A stretch of 57,127 bases of DNA from JAGXLC01 sp964461045 (GCA_964461045.1 CAYWSJ010000005.1:1-57127); one strand, 5' to 3'; positions 28,339-37,172 are shown, counted from the stretch's first letter. Translations and numbers: made by a program. Notes: a model not told the origin generated them from the letters alone.

Positions 28339-29547
28339 TTAAACTTCACTGGTCATAATGAAGAGAGGTTTCATTGCAAAGCTCTTGTATTTTGGTCTTA
28401 GCCGTTCTGTATTATAATGTTCCTGGAGATTAACAACTTTGCTTTTGCTTGTAACAACTTCTATGGGCACATTGTCGTAATGGCCATGACGAAATACCAC
28501 CAGCCGCCCATGAACGCCATTCAAAATCAGGTCGAGAGCCAGATTTCCAAACGCCATTGGAACTACGGAGTCTATTGAGTCGGGATCACCACCCCTTACC
28601 AGGTAACCAAGCTTCTGAGTAATAGTACCGACTTTTTGTCCATTATTGTGTTTAGGAGATAGTTCTTTGATTTTCTCGGAAACCATATCACCGATACCGC
28701 CGAGTTTAGCGTGCCCATACATATCTTTTTCCTGGTTTTCATAGATCATTTCATCTCCTCCTTTGAACATAGCTCCTTCAGAAACCAGAACAACAGAATA
28801 ATTACTTGGATGTTTATGCCTGTCTTCCATTAATAGCCTCGTTAATTGTTCAATATCAAATTTATACTCCGGTATAACGCACCTGTCGGCAGAACCTGCC
28901 ATAGTCGGCAGCATTGCAGTGAAACCAGCGTATCTTCCGAAAACTTCTAAAACCATAATCCTCTCATGCGAACCGGCTGTTGTTCTCAAAAGGTTGGTCA
29001 TCATGATCGTACGGGTAACACAGGTACTAAATCCTATGCAGTAATCTGTGCCTGGAACATCATTATCCATTGTTTTAGGAATACCTATTACTTTAACACC
29101 TTCTGAGTAAAGCCTTACTGCATAACTTAAAGTGTCATCACCTCCTACAGGGATTAAATAATCAATGTTCAGAAATTCAAGGTTTTTTAAGATTTCCGGG
29201 GTTAAATCATTTGTTTTTTTATTGTATTTGTCTTTAAAATGTTCGGGTAATCTGTCTTTTGGTATTTTTGCAGGATTCACACGTGAACTATGGAGAAATG
29301 TTCCTCCTGTTCTTCCCGCTTTATTTACCATATCTTCTGTTAGTTCGTTAAAACAATTGCAGTTTTTATCCTCTGGTGCTTCTCTGTTTAACTCCAGCAA
29401 ACCAGCATAACCTCTCCGGATGCCTATCACTTTATACCCTTCTCTTAGAGCTCGTATTGTAACTGCTCTTATGGCGGGGTTCAGACCAGGAACATCTCCT
29501 CCTCCTGTCAGAATTCCAATTACACCTTTAACCTTTTTTGCACTCAT
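28339..29547 (-). CDS. pfkA: 6-phosphofructokinase, pyrophosphate-type residues
   Basis: This 402-residue enzyme phosphorylates fructose 6-phosphate in glycolysis. The family fold is clear: ILTGGGDVPGLNPAIRA at the N-terminus, GGTFLHSSRVNP, the catalytic PKTMDND (157-163) and EVFGRYAGF. At the two places that sort ATP from pyrophosphate enzymes it has Asp138 (GGDDT instead of GGDGS) and Lys158 (PKTMDND instead of PGTIDND), the combination known from PPi-dependent enzymes. So a reversible, PPi-using enzyme is expected; this is inferred from residues alone. It is a single gene, 138 bp upstream of the PhzF-like gene on the same strand. Confidence 0.93.
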   Translation of the reverse strand: MSAKKVKGVIGILTGGGDVPGLNPAIRAVTIRALREGYKVIGIRRGYAGLLELNREAPEDKNCNCFNELTEDMVNKAGRTGGTFLHSSRVNPAKIPKDRLPEHFKDKYNKKTNDLTPEILKNLEFLNIDYLIPVGGDDTLSYAVRLYSEGVKVIGIPKTMDNDVPGTDYCIGFSTCVTRTIMMTNLLRTTAGSHERIMVLEVFGRYAGFTAMLPTMAGSADRCVIPEYKFDIEQLTRLLMEDRHKHPSNYSVVLVSEGAMFKGGDEMIYENQEKDMYGHAKLGGIGDMVSEKIKELSPKHNNGQKVGTITQKLGYLVRGGDPDSIDSVVPMAFGNLALDLILNGVHGRLVVFRHGHYDNVPIEVVTSKSKVVNLQEHYNTERLRPKYKSFAMKPLFIMTSEV

Positions 29548-29768
29548 AATAATCCGTTTTAAAAAGTTTATTGAAGAATAACGTCAAGATAAATAATAAA
29601 AAAGGAATAGTAAAGTATTTTCTTCTTATTTTTTTGAGTCATGATTTTGCCGGATCTTAATATTTTATTTTTGAGATGCATAATTTTTGAGTTTGATTCG
29701 TCTTTATAAAAAATGCGAATAATGAATATTTTTCTTATTTTTGAAGAGAACATTAAAACCTGATTAGT

Positions 29769-30296
29769 ATGGAAGAACAAATTAAAACAAATGCCGGCCA
29801 GGGTCTCGGAATAGCAGGACTCGTACTTGGAATTCTTTCGGTTATATTAGCATTACTTGGATGTACATTTTTAATTGCCTTGTTGCTTGGAGTAGTTGGT
29901 ATCATATTAAGCGCCGTGGGCTTTTCACAGGCTAAAAGAAACAACGGTGCAAAAGGGATTAATCTTGGAGCATTGGTTGTATCAATTATTGGAGTTTTAA
30001 TGGCTTTAACAATAACAGTATTCCTTGGTTCATTTTTTAAAGATTTAAGTGAAGGTGAGCATTGGTGGAATAAAATTGAGCAAATGGAAGATTTTGATAT
30101 TTCTGATGAAATCGACAAAGAAATAGAAAAAGAACTTGAAGATCAGGAAATGGATAACCTGGAAAAGAAAATGGAAGATCTGGAAGGAGAAATTAAAGAT
30201 ACTGCAAAAGAAGAAGGTGATAAGGCTGAAAAAGACGTCGATGAATCAGTTAAAAAAGCCGAAGAGGAGCTTGAGAAATTAAAAGATGAGCAATAA
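29769..30296 (+). CDS. Small membrane protein with acidic coiled-coil tail (DUF4190-like)
   Basis: This 175-residue protein has a Gly-rich N-terminus (GQGLGIAGLVLGILSVI) and three hydrophobic segments near residues 14-33, 36-54 and 67-90, as in DUF4190-type membrane proteins. From about residue 100 it is a highly charged Glu/Lys stretch with heptad-like spacing, predicted to be a cytoplasmic or periplasmic coiled coil. An exact TATTTTTG at 29736-29743 lies 25 bp before the ATG but has no good -33 element. The next gene, another small membrane protein, starts 19 bp later. The function is unknown. Confidence 0.8.
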   Translation: MEEQIKTNAGQGLGIAGLVLGILSVILALLGCTFLIALLLGVVGIILSAVGFSQAKRNNGAKGINLGALVVSIIGVLMALTITVFLGSFFKDLSEGEHWWNKIEQMEDFDISDEIDKEIEKELEDQEMDNLEKKMEDLEGEIKDTAKEEGDKAEKDVDESVKKAEEELEKLKDEQ

Positions 30297-30315
30297 CAGG
30301 TTTTCCGTACATTAA

Positions 30316-30714
30316 ATGTTTAGGCGGATAAATAATTCATACCATATAATAAATTTTATTTTTGCCGGAATAATATTACTTGTTTTTATATATTCCGGCA
30401 TTTTTTCTGCTCAGAAAGAAAATCATCCGATTCCTTCAAATTCAGGATTGATTTATGGTAAAACAACCCCTAGCACAGGCCTGTCAAGGGCCTTTTCCGA
30501 AATTGTCCGGTTAAATTTTCACAAGGCAAAAGAATATAATGAGCATTCCGTTGATGTTTTTATGTTTTTCTTTTTACAGTTCTTTCTAAGACTTGGATTT
30601 ACAGGAGTCTCTTTAAGAATGAAAAGGAAACAACTTAATTTTTTGGTATTTACAGATGCTATTTTTTCAGTCGGGATGTTTATTTATTGTTTTGCAGGTA
30701 TTATTCCAATCTGA
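30316..30714 (+). CDS. DUF2752-like small membrane protein
   Basis: This 132-residue protein has three hydrophobic segments (about 10-28, 78-95 and 110-130). Between the first two lies TPSTGLSRAFSEIVRLNFHKAKEYN, which resembles the DUF2752 hallmark (Cys-Pro-x-Cys-Gly-Leu-Thr-Arg-Ala-Phe, then a Gly-Asp-x-x-x-Ala helix and Asn), although both Cys are replaced. The function of DUF2752 is unknown. It follows the coiled-coil membrane protein by 19 bp and is probably co-transcribed with it. The family assignment is moderate because of the divergence. Confidence 0.7.
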   Translation: MFRRINNSYHIINFIFAGIILLVFIYSGIFSAQKENHPIPSNSGLIYGKTTPSTGLSRAFSEIVRLNFHKAKEYNEHSVDVFMFFFLQFFLRLGFTGVSLRMKRKQLNFLVFTDAIFSVGMFIYCFAGIIPI

Positions 30715-30783
30715 TCTGTGGAAGGATAAGAATAATATATCTATTCTCCTTAAGTAGAAATCAGGTCTGGTTAATAAAATTTT

Positions 30784-31479
30784 TTACCGGGGTAATAAAT
30801 TATTCAGAATGGAATCAAATATAGCCTTCCCTTCCGTATTACCAAGCATTTCATCAGCAGCTCTTTCAGGATGTGGCATCATGCCATAGACATTTTTTTC
30901 TTCATTGCATACACCTGCAATATTCTCCATGGAACCATTGGGATTGGCATCAAGAGTTATCTCCCCGTATTTGTTACAATACCTGAATAAGATCTGGTCT
31001 TTCATTCGCATGTCCTGCAATATTTCTTTGGGGGCATAATATCTTCCCTCACCATGAGCAATTGGAATTTTGATGGGTTGTTGCTTGTCAAGGTCCTTGG
31101 TGATTATGGTGTCGTTATTATCAGGAATAATATGTACATTCTGGCATATAAATTTTTGGTTGTTGTTGTGCAACAGTGCACCGGGAAGTAATCCGGTTTC
31201 ACATAATACCTGAAATCCATTGCATATTCCAAAAACAAAACCTCCTCTTTTCGCAAAACTGACTATCTCATTCATAATCGGAGAGTATCTTGCAATAGCT
31301 CCTGACCGAAGATAATCACCATAAGAAAAGCCTCCTGGTAAAATAATAGCATTAACTCCCTTTAGATCTGCTTCTTTATGCCATAAAGCGACCACCTCTT
31401 GTTCCAGAATGTTGCGTAATGTATAAATTGTGTCATGGTCACAATTGGATCCGGGAAATATTACAACACCAAATTTCAT
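30784..31479 (-). CDS. purQ: Phosphoribosylformylglycinamidine synthase glutaminase subunit
   Basis: PurQ supplies ammonia from glutamine to the FGAM synthase (PurL) in the fourth step of purine synthesis. It is 231 residues, a usual length. The nucleophile Cys86 lies in FGICNGFQVLCETGLLPGAL, and the His-Glu pair lies in MMPHPERA near the C-terminus. The N-terminal KFGVVIFPGSNCDHDT is typical. The matching purL is not in this window. A well-matched promoter lies just upstream (31517-31547), and the gene appears to stand alone. Confidence 0.97.
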   Translation of the reverse strand: MKFGVVIFPGSNCDHDTIYTLRNILEQEVVALWHKEADLKGVNAIILPGGFSYGDYLRSGAIARYSPIMNEIVSFAKRGGFVFGICNGFQVLCETGLLPGALLHNNNQKFICQNVHIIPDNNDTIITKDLDKQQPIKIPIAHGEGRYYAPKEILQDMRMKDQILFRYCNKYGEITLDANPNGSMENIAGVCNEEKNVYGMMPHPERAADEMLGNTEGKAIFDSILNNLLPR

Positions 31480-31516
31480 TTTTTTTAACTTTAATAAAGA
31501 TACATTTTGGATAGGT

Positions 31517-31547
31517 CAAATATAGAGAAATTAATATTAAGGACAAA
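31517..31547 (-). promoter_or_regulatory. Promoter of purQ
   Basis: On the minus strand TTTG (31547-31544), 19 bp, then TATATTTG (31524-31517) match the Bacteroidota promoter exactly at every fixed position. The predicted start near 31510 gives a leader of about 30 nt. No purine riboswitch can fit in this space. Confidence 0.6.
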
Positions 31548-31578
31548 TATACATAACATACTTTTGAAATTAATCTGT

Positions 31579-31586
31579 TATTTTTG
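31579..31586 (+). promoter_or_regulatory. Candidate -7 element for the EEP-family gene
   Basis: TATTTTTG lies 26 bp before the ATG at 31613 and matches the -7 form exactly. The nearest TTTG (31563-31566) is only 12 bp away, too close for the normal spacing. It would stand back to back with the purQ promoter. Confidence 0.35.
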
Positions 31587-31612
31587 AGAGTGTATTATTT
31601 AAATTACACGCT

Positions 31613-32647
31613 ATGAAAATATTCAAATATCTGCTTTGGTTTTTAGCTTTCTTTTTACTGGCTTTTATTTCTTTTCTGGGATACTTTACAGTGAATAATT
31701 ATAACCCAAAAGAGAAAAAAATTTTAACTGATGAAGAATTTCCCGATACGATCAAAGGAGATACTGCTGAAATGTTGATCTGGAATATAGGATACGCCGG
31801 TTTAGGAGATGATATGAGCTTTTTTTATGACGGGGGAGAAAAGGTGCGTACTACAGAAAAAAGAACCAAAGAAAATCTTCAAAGAATTATTAAAGTGATT
31901 AAAAGTTTTAATAACCTTGAATTTATTTTGCTTCAGGAAGTTGATAGACATTCAAAAAGAAGTTATTACATCAATGAATCGGATTCCCTGAATAAATATC
32001 TACCAAATTATATAAGTGCTTTTGCCTTCAACTATAAGGTGGATTTTGTGCCTGTACCACTGAATAAGCCTCTGGGAAGAGTAGAAGGTGGCTTGATGAC
32101 TCTCACCAGGAAAGCACCAGGCCATTTCGCAAGATATTCATTCCCTGGTAATTTTGCATGGCCTAAAAGCCTTTTTATGCTCGACCGCTGTTTTTTGACT
32201 GCTGAATATCACCTGTCAGGAGGGAAAAAACTATATCTCATTAATACACATAACTCAGCCTATGATGATGGAGATTTGAAAGAACAGCAAATGGAATACC
32301 TGAAAAAATTCATAACGAAACTATACGGTAATGGGCATTATGTGATAGTTGGAGGCGATTGGAACCAGTTGCCGCCTGGACATCAAAGCAAAAAAAGTAT
32401 GGTGAAAAAGAGAATTCCAAACAATTATCTGCCCAGTGAATGGAAATGGGTATATGATCAGGATATTCCATCAAACCGGGCTTTAAACAAACCTTATGAT
32501 GAAAGCAATAAAACAAGCATAATTGATTATTATTTGCTTTCCCCTAATTTGAAAGTAATAGAATGTAGAACCATTGATTTGGATTTTCAGCATTCCGATC
32601 ATCAACCTGTTTACTTAAAGTTTTCTTTTGATAATGAGAATACTTGA
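31613..32647 (+). CDS. Endonuclease/exonuclease/phosphatase (EEP) family protein, membrane-anchored
   Basis: This 344-residue protein has an N-terminal membrane anchor or signal (about 5-27) and an EEP metal-dependent hydrolase domain. The catalytic motifs appear in order: LIWNIGYAGL (Asn), FILLQEVDRH (Glu, metal), YLINTHNS, VIVGGDWNQLPP (Asp/Asn) and the final FQHSDHQPVYL (Asp-His). Members of the family cut nucleic acids or remove phosphate from lipids or sugars. The extracytoplasmic location makes DNA repair unlikely and a surface nuclease or phosphodiesterase more likely, but the substrate cannot be told. It stands divergent from purQ. Confidence 0.88.
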   Translation: MKIFKYLLWFLAFFLLAFISFLGYFTVNNYNPKEKKILTDEEFPDTIKGDTAEMLIWNIGYAGLGDDMSFFYDGGEKVRTTEKRTKENLQRIIKVIKSFNNLEFILLQEVDRHSKRSYYINESDSLNKYLPNYISAFAFNYKVDFVPVPLNKPLGRVEGGLMTLTRKAPGHFARYSFPGNFAWPKSLFMLDRCFLTAEYHLSGGKKLYLINTHNSAYDDGDLKEQQMEYLKKFITKLYGNGHYVIVGGDWNQLPPGHQSKKSMVKKRIPNNYLPSEWKWVYDQDIPSNRALNKPYDESNKTSIIDYYLLSPNLKVIECRTIDLDFQHSDHQPVYLKFSFDNENT

Positions 32648-32692
32648 TTATTCCTTAATGATTGTTTAACTTGTTTCCTGTCAAACTCAAAC

Positions 32693-32699
32693 AGGAGGT
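32693..32699 (+). promoter_or_regulatory. Strong Shine-Dalgarno sequence for the holin-like gene
   Basis: AGGAGGT lies four bases before the ATG at 32704. Nearly all other genes in this window lack such a site, so it stands out and fixes the start codon against an in-frame ATG 42 bases upstream. Confidence 0.8.
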
Positions 32700-32703
32700 A
32701 TTT

Positions 32704-32961
32704 ATGAAACTTAATGTAAAAGCATTTGCACTGGCAGGCGGGATTGCCTTTGGTCTCGCAGTATTTTTACTTACAATATGGTACCTGATATTTGGTTTTG
32801 AGGGCCATACGCTTCAAAAACTTCATCATGTATATTTGGGATATTCTGTCTCTTTCCCCGGGGCTTTGATAGGTCTTGTCTGGGGATTTGTTGATGGTTT
32901 TATTGGAGGTGCGATTTTTTCATGGTTATATAATCTTTTTTTACCTAAGAAAAATGCATAA
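32704..32961 (+). CDS. Small holin-like integral membrane protein
   Basis: This 85-residue protein starts MKLNVKAFALAGGIAFGLAV and has two strong hydrophobic segments (about 8-32 and 48-75) with the conserved-looking YLGYSVSFPGALIGLVWGF and a following GFIGGAIFSWLYN. Similar small proteins are widespread in bacteria and are often labelled bacteriophage holin by automatic annotation. No phage genes are nearby, so a lytic role is not supported. The start is set by the AGGAGGT site. A terminator follows 20 bp after the stop. Confidence 0.8.
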   Translation: MKLNVKAFALAGGIAFGLAVFLLTIWYLIFGFEGHTLQKLHHVYLGYSVSFPGALIGLVWGFVDGFIGGAIFSWLYNLFLPKKNA

Positions 32962-32980
32962 GAATATTTACCTGAATTGG

Positions 32981-33016
32981 ATCGTCCTTTCCACCCGGGA
33001 GGACGATTTTTTTTTT
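32981..33016 (+). terminator. Intrinsic terminator after the holin-like gene
   Basis: ATCGTCCT and AGGACGAT form an 8-bp stem around an 11-base loop, followed by a run of about ten T residues. Confidence 0.9.
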
Positions 33017-33077
33017 CATGTTTTAATAATATGCCAAAAATCATATAATTTGGGGTGTAAGATATTTATAAATAAAC

Positions 33078-33085
33078 TATTTTTG
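33078..33085 (+). promoter_or_regulatory. Candidate -7 element of the mutAB operon
   Basis: TATTTTTG lies 26 bp before the mutA ATG and matches the -7 form exactly. The nearest TTTG (33049-33052) is 25 bp upstream, longer than usual, so the match is partial. Confidence 0.4.
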
Positions 33086-33110
33086 GGCAGAATTTAATAT
33101 TCAAAATGTT

Positions 33111-34994
33111 ATGGTAAAACTACAAGATAGACTTAAATTCAGGGATGATTTTCCCATAGTAACCACAAAGCAGTGGGAAGAAAAAATCCAGAAGGATTTA
33201 AAAGGCGCTGATTATCAGAAAAAGTTAATCTGGCGAACCCAGGAAGGTTTTAACGTAAAACCCTATTACCGGGAAGAAGATCTCGAAGGGATCGGGCATC
33301 TGAAATTCTTCCCCGGAGAATTTCCTTATGTCAGAAGTAAGAAAGGAGATAACAATACCTGGTTTGTTCGTCAGGATATTCCTGTGAAAGGCGATTACAA
33401 GAAGGCAAACAGAAAAGCCCTTGAAATATTGAATAGAGGGGTTGACTCACTGGGTTTCATACTTGATGAAAATAACGAACCTTCCAGTAAGGATTTCGAA
33501 AACCTTCTCGAAGGAATTTGTTTATCGGCTATTGAGCTTAATTTCATGGCTAATCATGCCTCAGAGAAAGTTCTTGCCTTGTTATTGGAAAAACTTAAAA
33601 AAGAGAGTGAAAAATTTGAAGAAATAAAAGGAGGAACTGATTTTAACCCGATTGGGAATTTGAATTTGAATGGGAAATTCTGTCAATCGGCTGAAAATTC
33701 GTTTAATAAATCAAAAGAAGTTATTGAGTTGACAAAGAACTTGCCCGGTTATCGCGCAATTGAGGTAGATGGCTGCAGCTTACATAATGCAGGAGCAACC
33801 GCTGTACAGGAACTGGGTTTCTCCCTGGCCATGGGAAATGAATACCTGGCTAATCTCAGTGAGAAAGAACTTGATGTTGATACTATTGCCGATAACATTC
33901 GATTTAAATTTGGAGTTGGACCTGCCTATTTTATTGAAATAGCAAAATTCAGGGCTGCCAGAATGCTCTGGGCTAAAGTAGTGGAGGCATACAAACCCGG
34001 AAAACAGGAAAAAGCCCAAATGCAGATTCATGCTGAAACATCTCAGTGGAATCAGACTATTTATGATCCCTACGTGAATATGCTGAGAGGTACAACTGAA
34101 TCAATGTCAGCAACTCTTAGCGGTGTTGATTCATTAACAGTCAACCCTTACAATAAATCTTTCGAAGAACCGAATAAATTTTCTGAAAGAATTGCAAGAA
34201 ATACACAGATCCTGCTGAAAGAAGAAGCTTATTTCGACAAAGTAGTAGACCCTGCAGGAGGAGCTTATTATATTGAGAATCTTACGAATTCAATTGCAGA
34301 ACATGCCTGGAGATTGTTCCAGGAAATTGAAGAGAAAGGTGGATATATCAAAGCTTTTGAGAATGGATTTGTTCAGGAAAAGATAAAAGAAGTAGCTAAT
34401 CAGAGAAACTTTAACCTTGCAATGCGTAAAGAAGCATTGGTAGGAGTTAATCTTTATCCTAATGCGGATGAGGTTATGGAAGAAGGCTACGATGAAAATA
34501 CAATTCAAAGTGCTGATTATGAAAGTAAAGATGCTGTTGCAGAACCATTGGTGCCTTACAGGGGGGCAGAAGAGATTGAGACCCTGAGGATTAAAACAGA
34601 AAGAAGCGGAAAGAGCCGACCAAGAGTCTTTTTGTTCACTATTGGCGATAAGACCATGCGAAGAGCCCGCGCGGGTTTTTCTTCTGGTTTCTTTGCAGCC
34701 GCCGGATTCGAAATTATTGACAATATCGGGTTTGATTCAGTGGAAGAAGGAGTGAAGGAAGCAAGAAATAAAGAGGCAGATATCGTAGTGATATGTTCGT
34801 CCGATCCTGAATACCCGGAGCTGGCACCTGCAATTAATGAGCAAATGAAGGATGATGCAATCATTGTAGTTGCCGGATATCCCAAAGACAGTATGGAACA
34901 GCTAAAAGAAGCCGGAATTAACCATTTTGTTCATATTAAATCAAATCTTGTTGAAACACTCAAAAAGTTTCAGGAAGAATTAGGTATCAGATAA
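33111..34994 (+). CDS. mutA: Methylmalonyl-CoA mutase, small (beta) subunit
   Basis: This is the 627-residue non-catalytic partner of the B12-dependent mutase that interconverts succinyl-CoA and methylmalonyl-CoA. It shows the TIM-barrel part of the family (RGTTESMSATLSGVDSLTVNP, then ERIARNTQILLKEEA) and a C-terminal Rossmann-like part. The cobalamin-binding DxHxxG motif is replaced by TIGDKTMRRARAG, as expected of the small subunit, which does not bind B12. Only 27 bp separate it from mutB. In Bacteroidota the pair is used in the succinate-to-propionate route or the reverse; the direction here cannot be told. Confidence 0.96.
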   Translation: MVKLQDRLKFRDDFPIVTTKQWEEKIQKDLKGADYQKKLIWRTQEGFNVKPYYREEDLEGIGHLKFFPGEFPYVRSKKGDNNTWFVRQDIPVKGDYKKANRKALEILNRGVDSLGFILDENNEPSSKDFENLLEGICLSAIELNFMANHASEKVLALLLEKLKKESEKFEEIKGGTDFNPIGNLNLNGKFCQSAENSFNKSKEVIELTKNLPGYRAIEVDGCSLHNAGATAVQELGFSLAMGNEYLANLSEKELDVDTIADNIRFKFGVGPAYFIEIAKFRAARMLWAKVVEAYKPGKQEKAQMQIHAETSQWNQTIYDPYVNMLRGTTESMSATLSGVDSLTVNPYNKSFEEPNKFSERIARNTQILLKEEAYFDKVVDPAGGAYYIENLTNSIAEHAWRLFQEIEEKGGYIKAFENGFVQEKIKEVANQRNFNLAMRKEALVGVNLYPNADEVMEEGYDENTIQSADYESKDAVAEPLVPYRGAEEIETLRIKTERSGKSRPRVFLFTIGDKTMRRARAGFSSGFFAAAGFEIIDNIGFDSVEEGVKEARNKEADIVVICSSDPEYPELAPAINEQMKDDAIIVVAGYPKDSMEQLKEAGINHFVHIKSNLVETLKKFQEELGIR

Positions 34995-35021
34995 TTTTTT
35001 AATATTGAAAAGCACATAATT

Positions 35022-37157
35022 ATGCGACCAGATTTTAATAAAATAAATCCTGATTTTACAGAGAACAAAGGCGGAAAAGTAAAACCCAGCGAAAAAGTCG
35101 TCTGGGAAACGCCTGAACAGATACCTGTAAAAGCGGCTTATACCCGGAAAGATCTTGAAGACCTTGAACATCTGCATTATGCAGCAGGAATTCCTCCATA
35201 CCTGAGAGGTCCTTATTCTACTATGTATGCTATGAGGCCCTGGACTATCAGGCAGTATGCAGGATATTCCACTGCAGAGGAATCCAACGCTTTTTATCGC
35301 AGAAACCTTGCAGCCGGACAAAAAGGTTTGTCCATTGCTTTCGACCTGGCAACACACCGGGGATACGATTCAGATCACCCACGAGTTGCAGGTGATGTGG
35401 GTAAAGCAGGAGTAGCTGTGGATTCTATTCTCGATATGAAGGTGTTGTTCGATCAAATTCCGTTGGATCAAATGACGGTATCCATGACTATGAACGGAGC
35501 TGTTCTCCCTGTGATGGCTTTTTACATTGTGGCAGGACTGGAACAGGGTGTACCACTGGAGAAACTCAGCGGAACCATTCAGAATGATATCCTGAAGGAA
35601 TTTATGGTGCGGAATACATACATATATCCCCCGGAATTCTCAATGAAGATCATTGCTGATATTTTTGAGTTTACATCCCAAAAAATGCCAAAGTTTAATT
35701 CAATTTCTGTTTCAGGGTATCATATGCAGGAAGCTGGTGCCACAGCAGATATTGAACTTGCTTATACACTGGCCGACGGACTGGAATACTTAAGAACCGG
35801 TATCAATGCCGGACTGGATATTGACTCTTTTGCCCCGCGTATTTCTTTTTTCTGGGCAATCGGAATGAATCATTTTACTGAAATAGCCAAGATGAGAGCT
35901 GCCCGAATGCTCTGGGCAAAGATTGTGAAACAGTTCGATCCGAAAAACCCAAAGTCCATGGCACTGAGAACACACTCCCAGACTTCCGGATGGAGCCTTA
36001 CTGAACAGGATCCTTTTAACAATGTTGCCCGAACATGTGTGGAAGCTATGGGAGCAGCGCTTGGTCATACTCAATCGCTTCATACAAATGCGCTGGACGA
36101 AGCCATTGCGTTACCTACTGATTTCTCGGCAAGAATTGCCAGGAATACACAGATATATTTACAGGAAGAAACGAAAATTACCAAATCACTTGATCCATGG
36201 GCTGGTTCTTATTATGTGGAAAAACTAACAGATGAGATCGCAAACCGGGCCTGGGAACATATCAAGGAGATTGAAGAACTTGGCGGGATGACCAAAGCTA
36301 TAGAAACCGGAGTTCCAAAAATGAGAATTGAAGAGGCTGCTGCTAAAAAGCAAGCCCGGCTGGATACCGGTAAGGAAGTGAGGGTAGGCGTGAATAAATA
36401 CCGCCTGGATAAAGAAGAACCAATTGAGATTCTGGATGTGGATAATTCTGCAGTTCGCGAATCACAATTAAAAAGACTTAAAAAATTGAAAGAAGAACGA
36501 AACGAAGAAGAAGTTCAGAAAGCCCTTGACAAGCTTACAGAATGTGCAAAAACAGGAGAAGGAAACCTGCTTGAACTTTCAATTGATGCAGCGAAAAAGC
36601 GTGCCTCACTTGGCGAGATTTCCTATGCCTGTGAAAAAGCAGCTGGAAGATATACTGCTGTGACACGCTCGGTTTCGGGAGTTTACTCTTCCGAATCTAA
36701 GGATGATGAAAAATATCAGAAGGCAAGAGAACTGGTTAAAAAGTTTGCCGAAGAGGAAGGACGTCAGCCAAGAATTATGATTGCTAAAATGGGGCAGGAT
36801 GGACACGACCGGGGAGCTAAAGTTGTTTCTACCGGTTATGCAGATCTTGGTTTTGATGTGGATATTGGTCCATTGTTCCAGACGCCTGCTGAAGCAGCAA
36901 GACAGGCTGTGGAAAATGATGTTCATATTCTTGGAGTTTCAAGCTTGGCAGCAGGTCATAAAACCCTCGTGCCACAAGTAATTGAAGAGCTTAAGAAACT
37001 AGGAAGAGAAGACATCATGGTAATAGCTGGTGGTGTAATTCCTTCGCAGGACTATAAATTCCTTTATGATACCGGTGTTGTGGGTGTTTTTGGCCCCGGA
37101 ACTACGATCCCTGACGCTGCCATCAATATTTTGAAGGTGATGCTGGATGAAGAATAA
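35022..37157 (+). CDS. mutB: Methylmalonyl-CoA mutase, large (alpha) subunit
   Basis: This is the 711-residue catalytic subunit. The N-terminal substrate barrel holds RGPYSTMYAMRPWTIRQYAG (with the Tyr/Arg residues of the active site), GLSIAFDLATHRGYDSDHPR and SISGYH-like SVSGYHMQEAGA. The C-terminal B12 domain has the complete base-off motif in MGQDGHDRGAKVVSTGYADL, where His is the lower cobalt ligand, and the later LAAGHKTLVPQ and VIAGGVIP segments. The length is normal. It ends the mutAB operon and is followed 15 bp later by a strong terminator. The epimerase, decarboxylase and chaperone (MeaB) genes are not in this window. Confidence 0.98.
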   Translation: MRPDFNKINPDFTENKGGKVKPSEKVVWETPEQIPVKAAYTRKDLEDLEHLHYAAGIPPYLRGPYSTMYAMRPWTIRQYAGYSTAEESNAFYRRNLAAGQKGLSIAFDLATHRGYDSDHPRVAGDVGKAGVAVDSILDMKVLFDQIPLDQMTVSMTMNGAVLPVMAFYIVAGLEQGVPLEKLSGTIQNDILKEFMVRNTYIYPPEFSMKIIADIFEFTSQKMPKFNSISVSGYHMQEAGATADIELAYTLADGLEYLRTGINAGLDIDSFAPRISFFWAIGMNHFTEIAKMRAARMLWAKIVKQFDPKNPKSMALRTHSQTSGWSLTEQDPFNNVARTCVEAMGAALGHTQSLHTNALDEAIALPTDFSARIARNTQIYLQEETKITKSLDPWAGSYYVEKLTDEIANRAWEHIKEIEELGGMTKAIETGVPKMRIEEAAAKKQARLDTGKEVRVGVNKYRLDKEEPIEILDVDNSAVRESQLKRLKKLKEERNEEEVQKALDKLTECAKTGEGNLLELSIDAAKKRASLGEISYACEKAAGRYTAVTRSVSGVYSSESKDDEKYQKARELVKKFAEEEGRQPRIMIAKMGQDGHDRGAKVVSTGYADLGFDVDIGPLFQTPAEAARQAVENDVHILGVSSLAAGHKTLVPQVIEELKKLGREDIMVIAGGVIPSQDYKFLYDTGVVGVFGPGTTIPDAAINILKVMLDEE

Positions 37158-37172
37158 TTAGAAAATTCCTAT

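Noticed and set aside
29568..29780. 70-codon minus-strand frame upstream of the phosphofructokinase gene
   Set aside because: AT-rich, Lys/Ile-biased, no start signal, and it overlaps the start of the divergent membrane protein gene.
30723..30752. Terminator between the DUF2752-like gene and purQ
   Set aside because: AAGGATAAGAATA and TATTCTCCTT pair only with a bulge, and no T run follows directly.
32662..32703. Longer start of the holin-like protein (14 extra residues)
   Set aside because: The AGGAGGT site lies directly ahead of the ATG at 32704, inside the extension.
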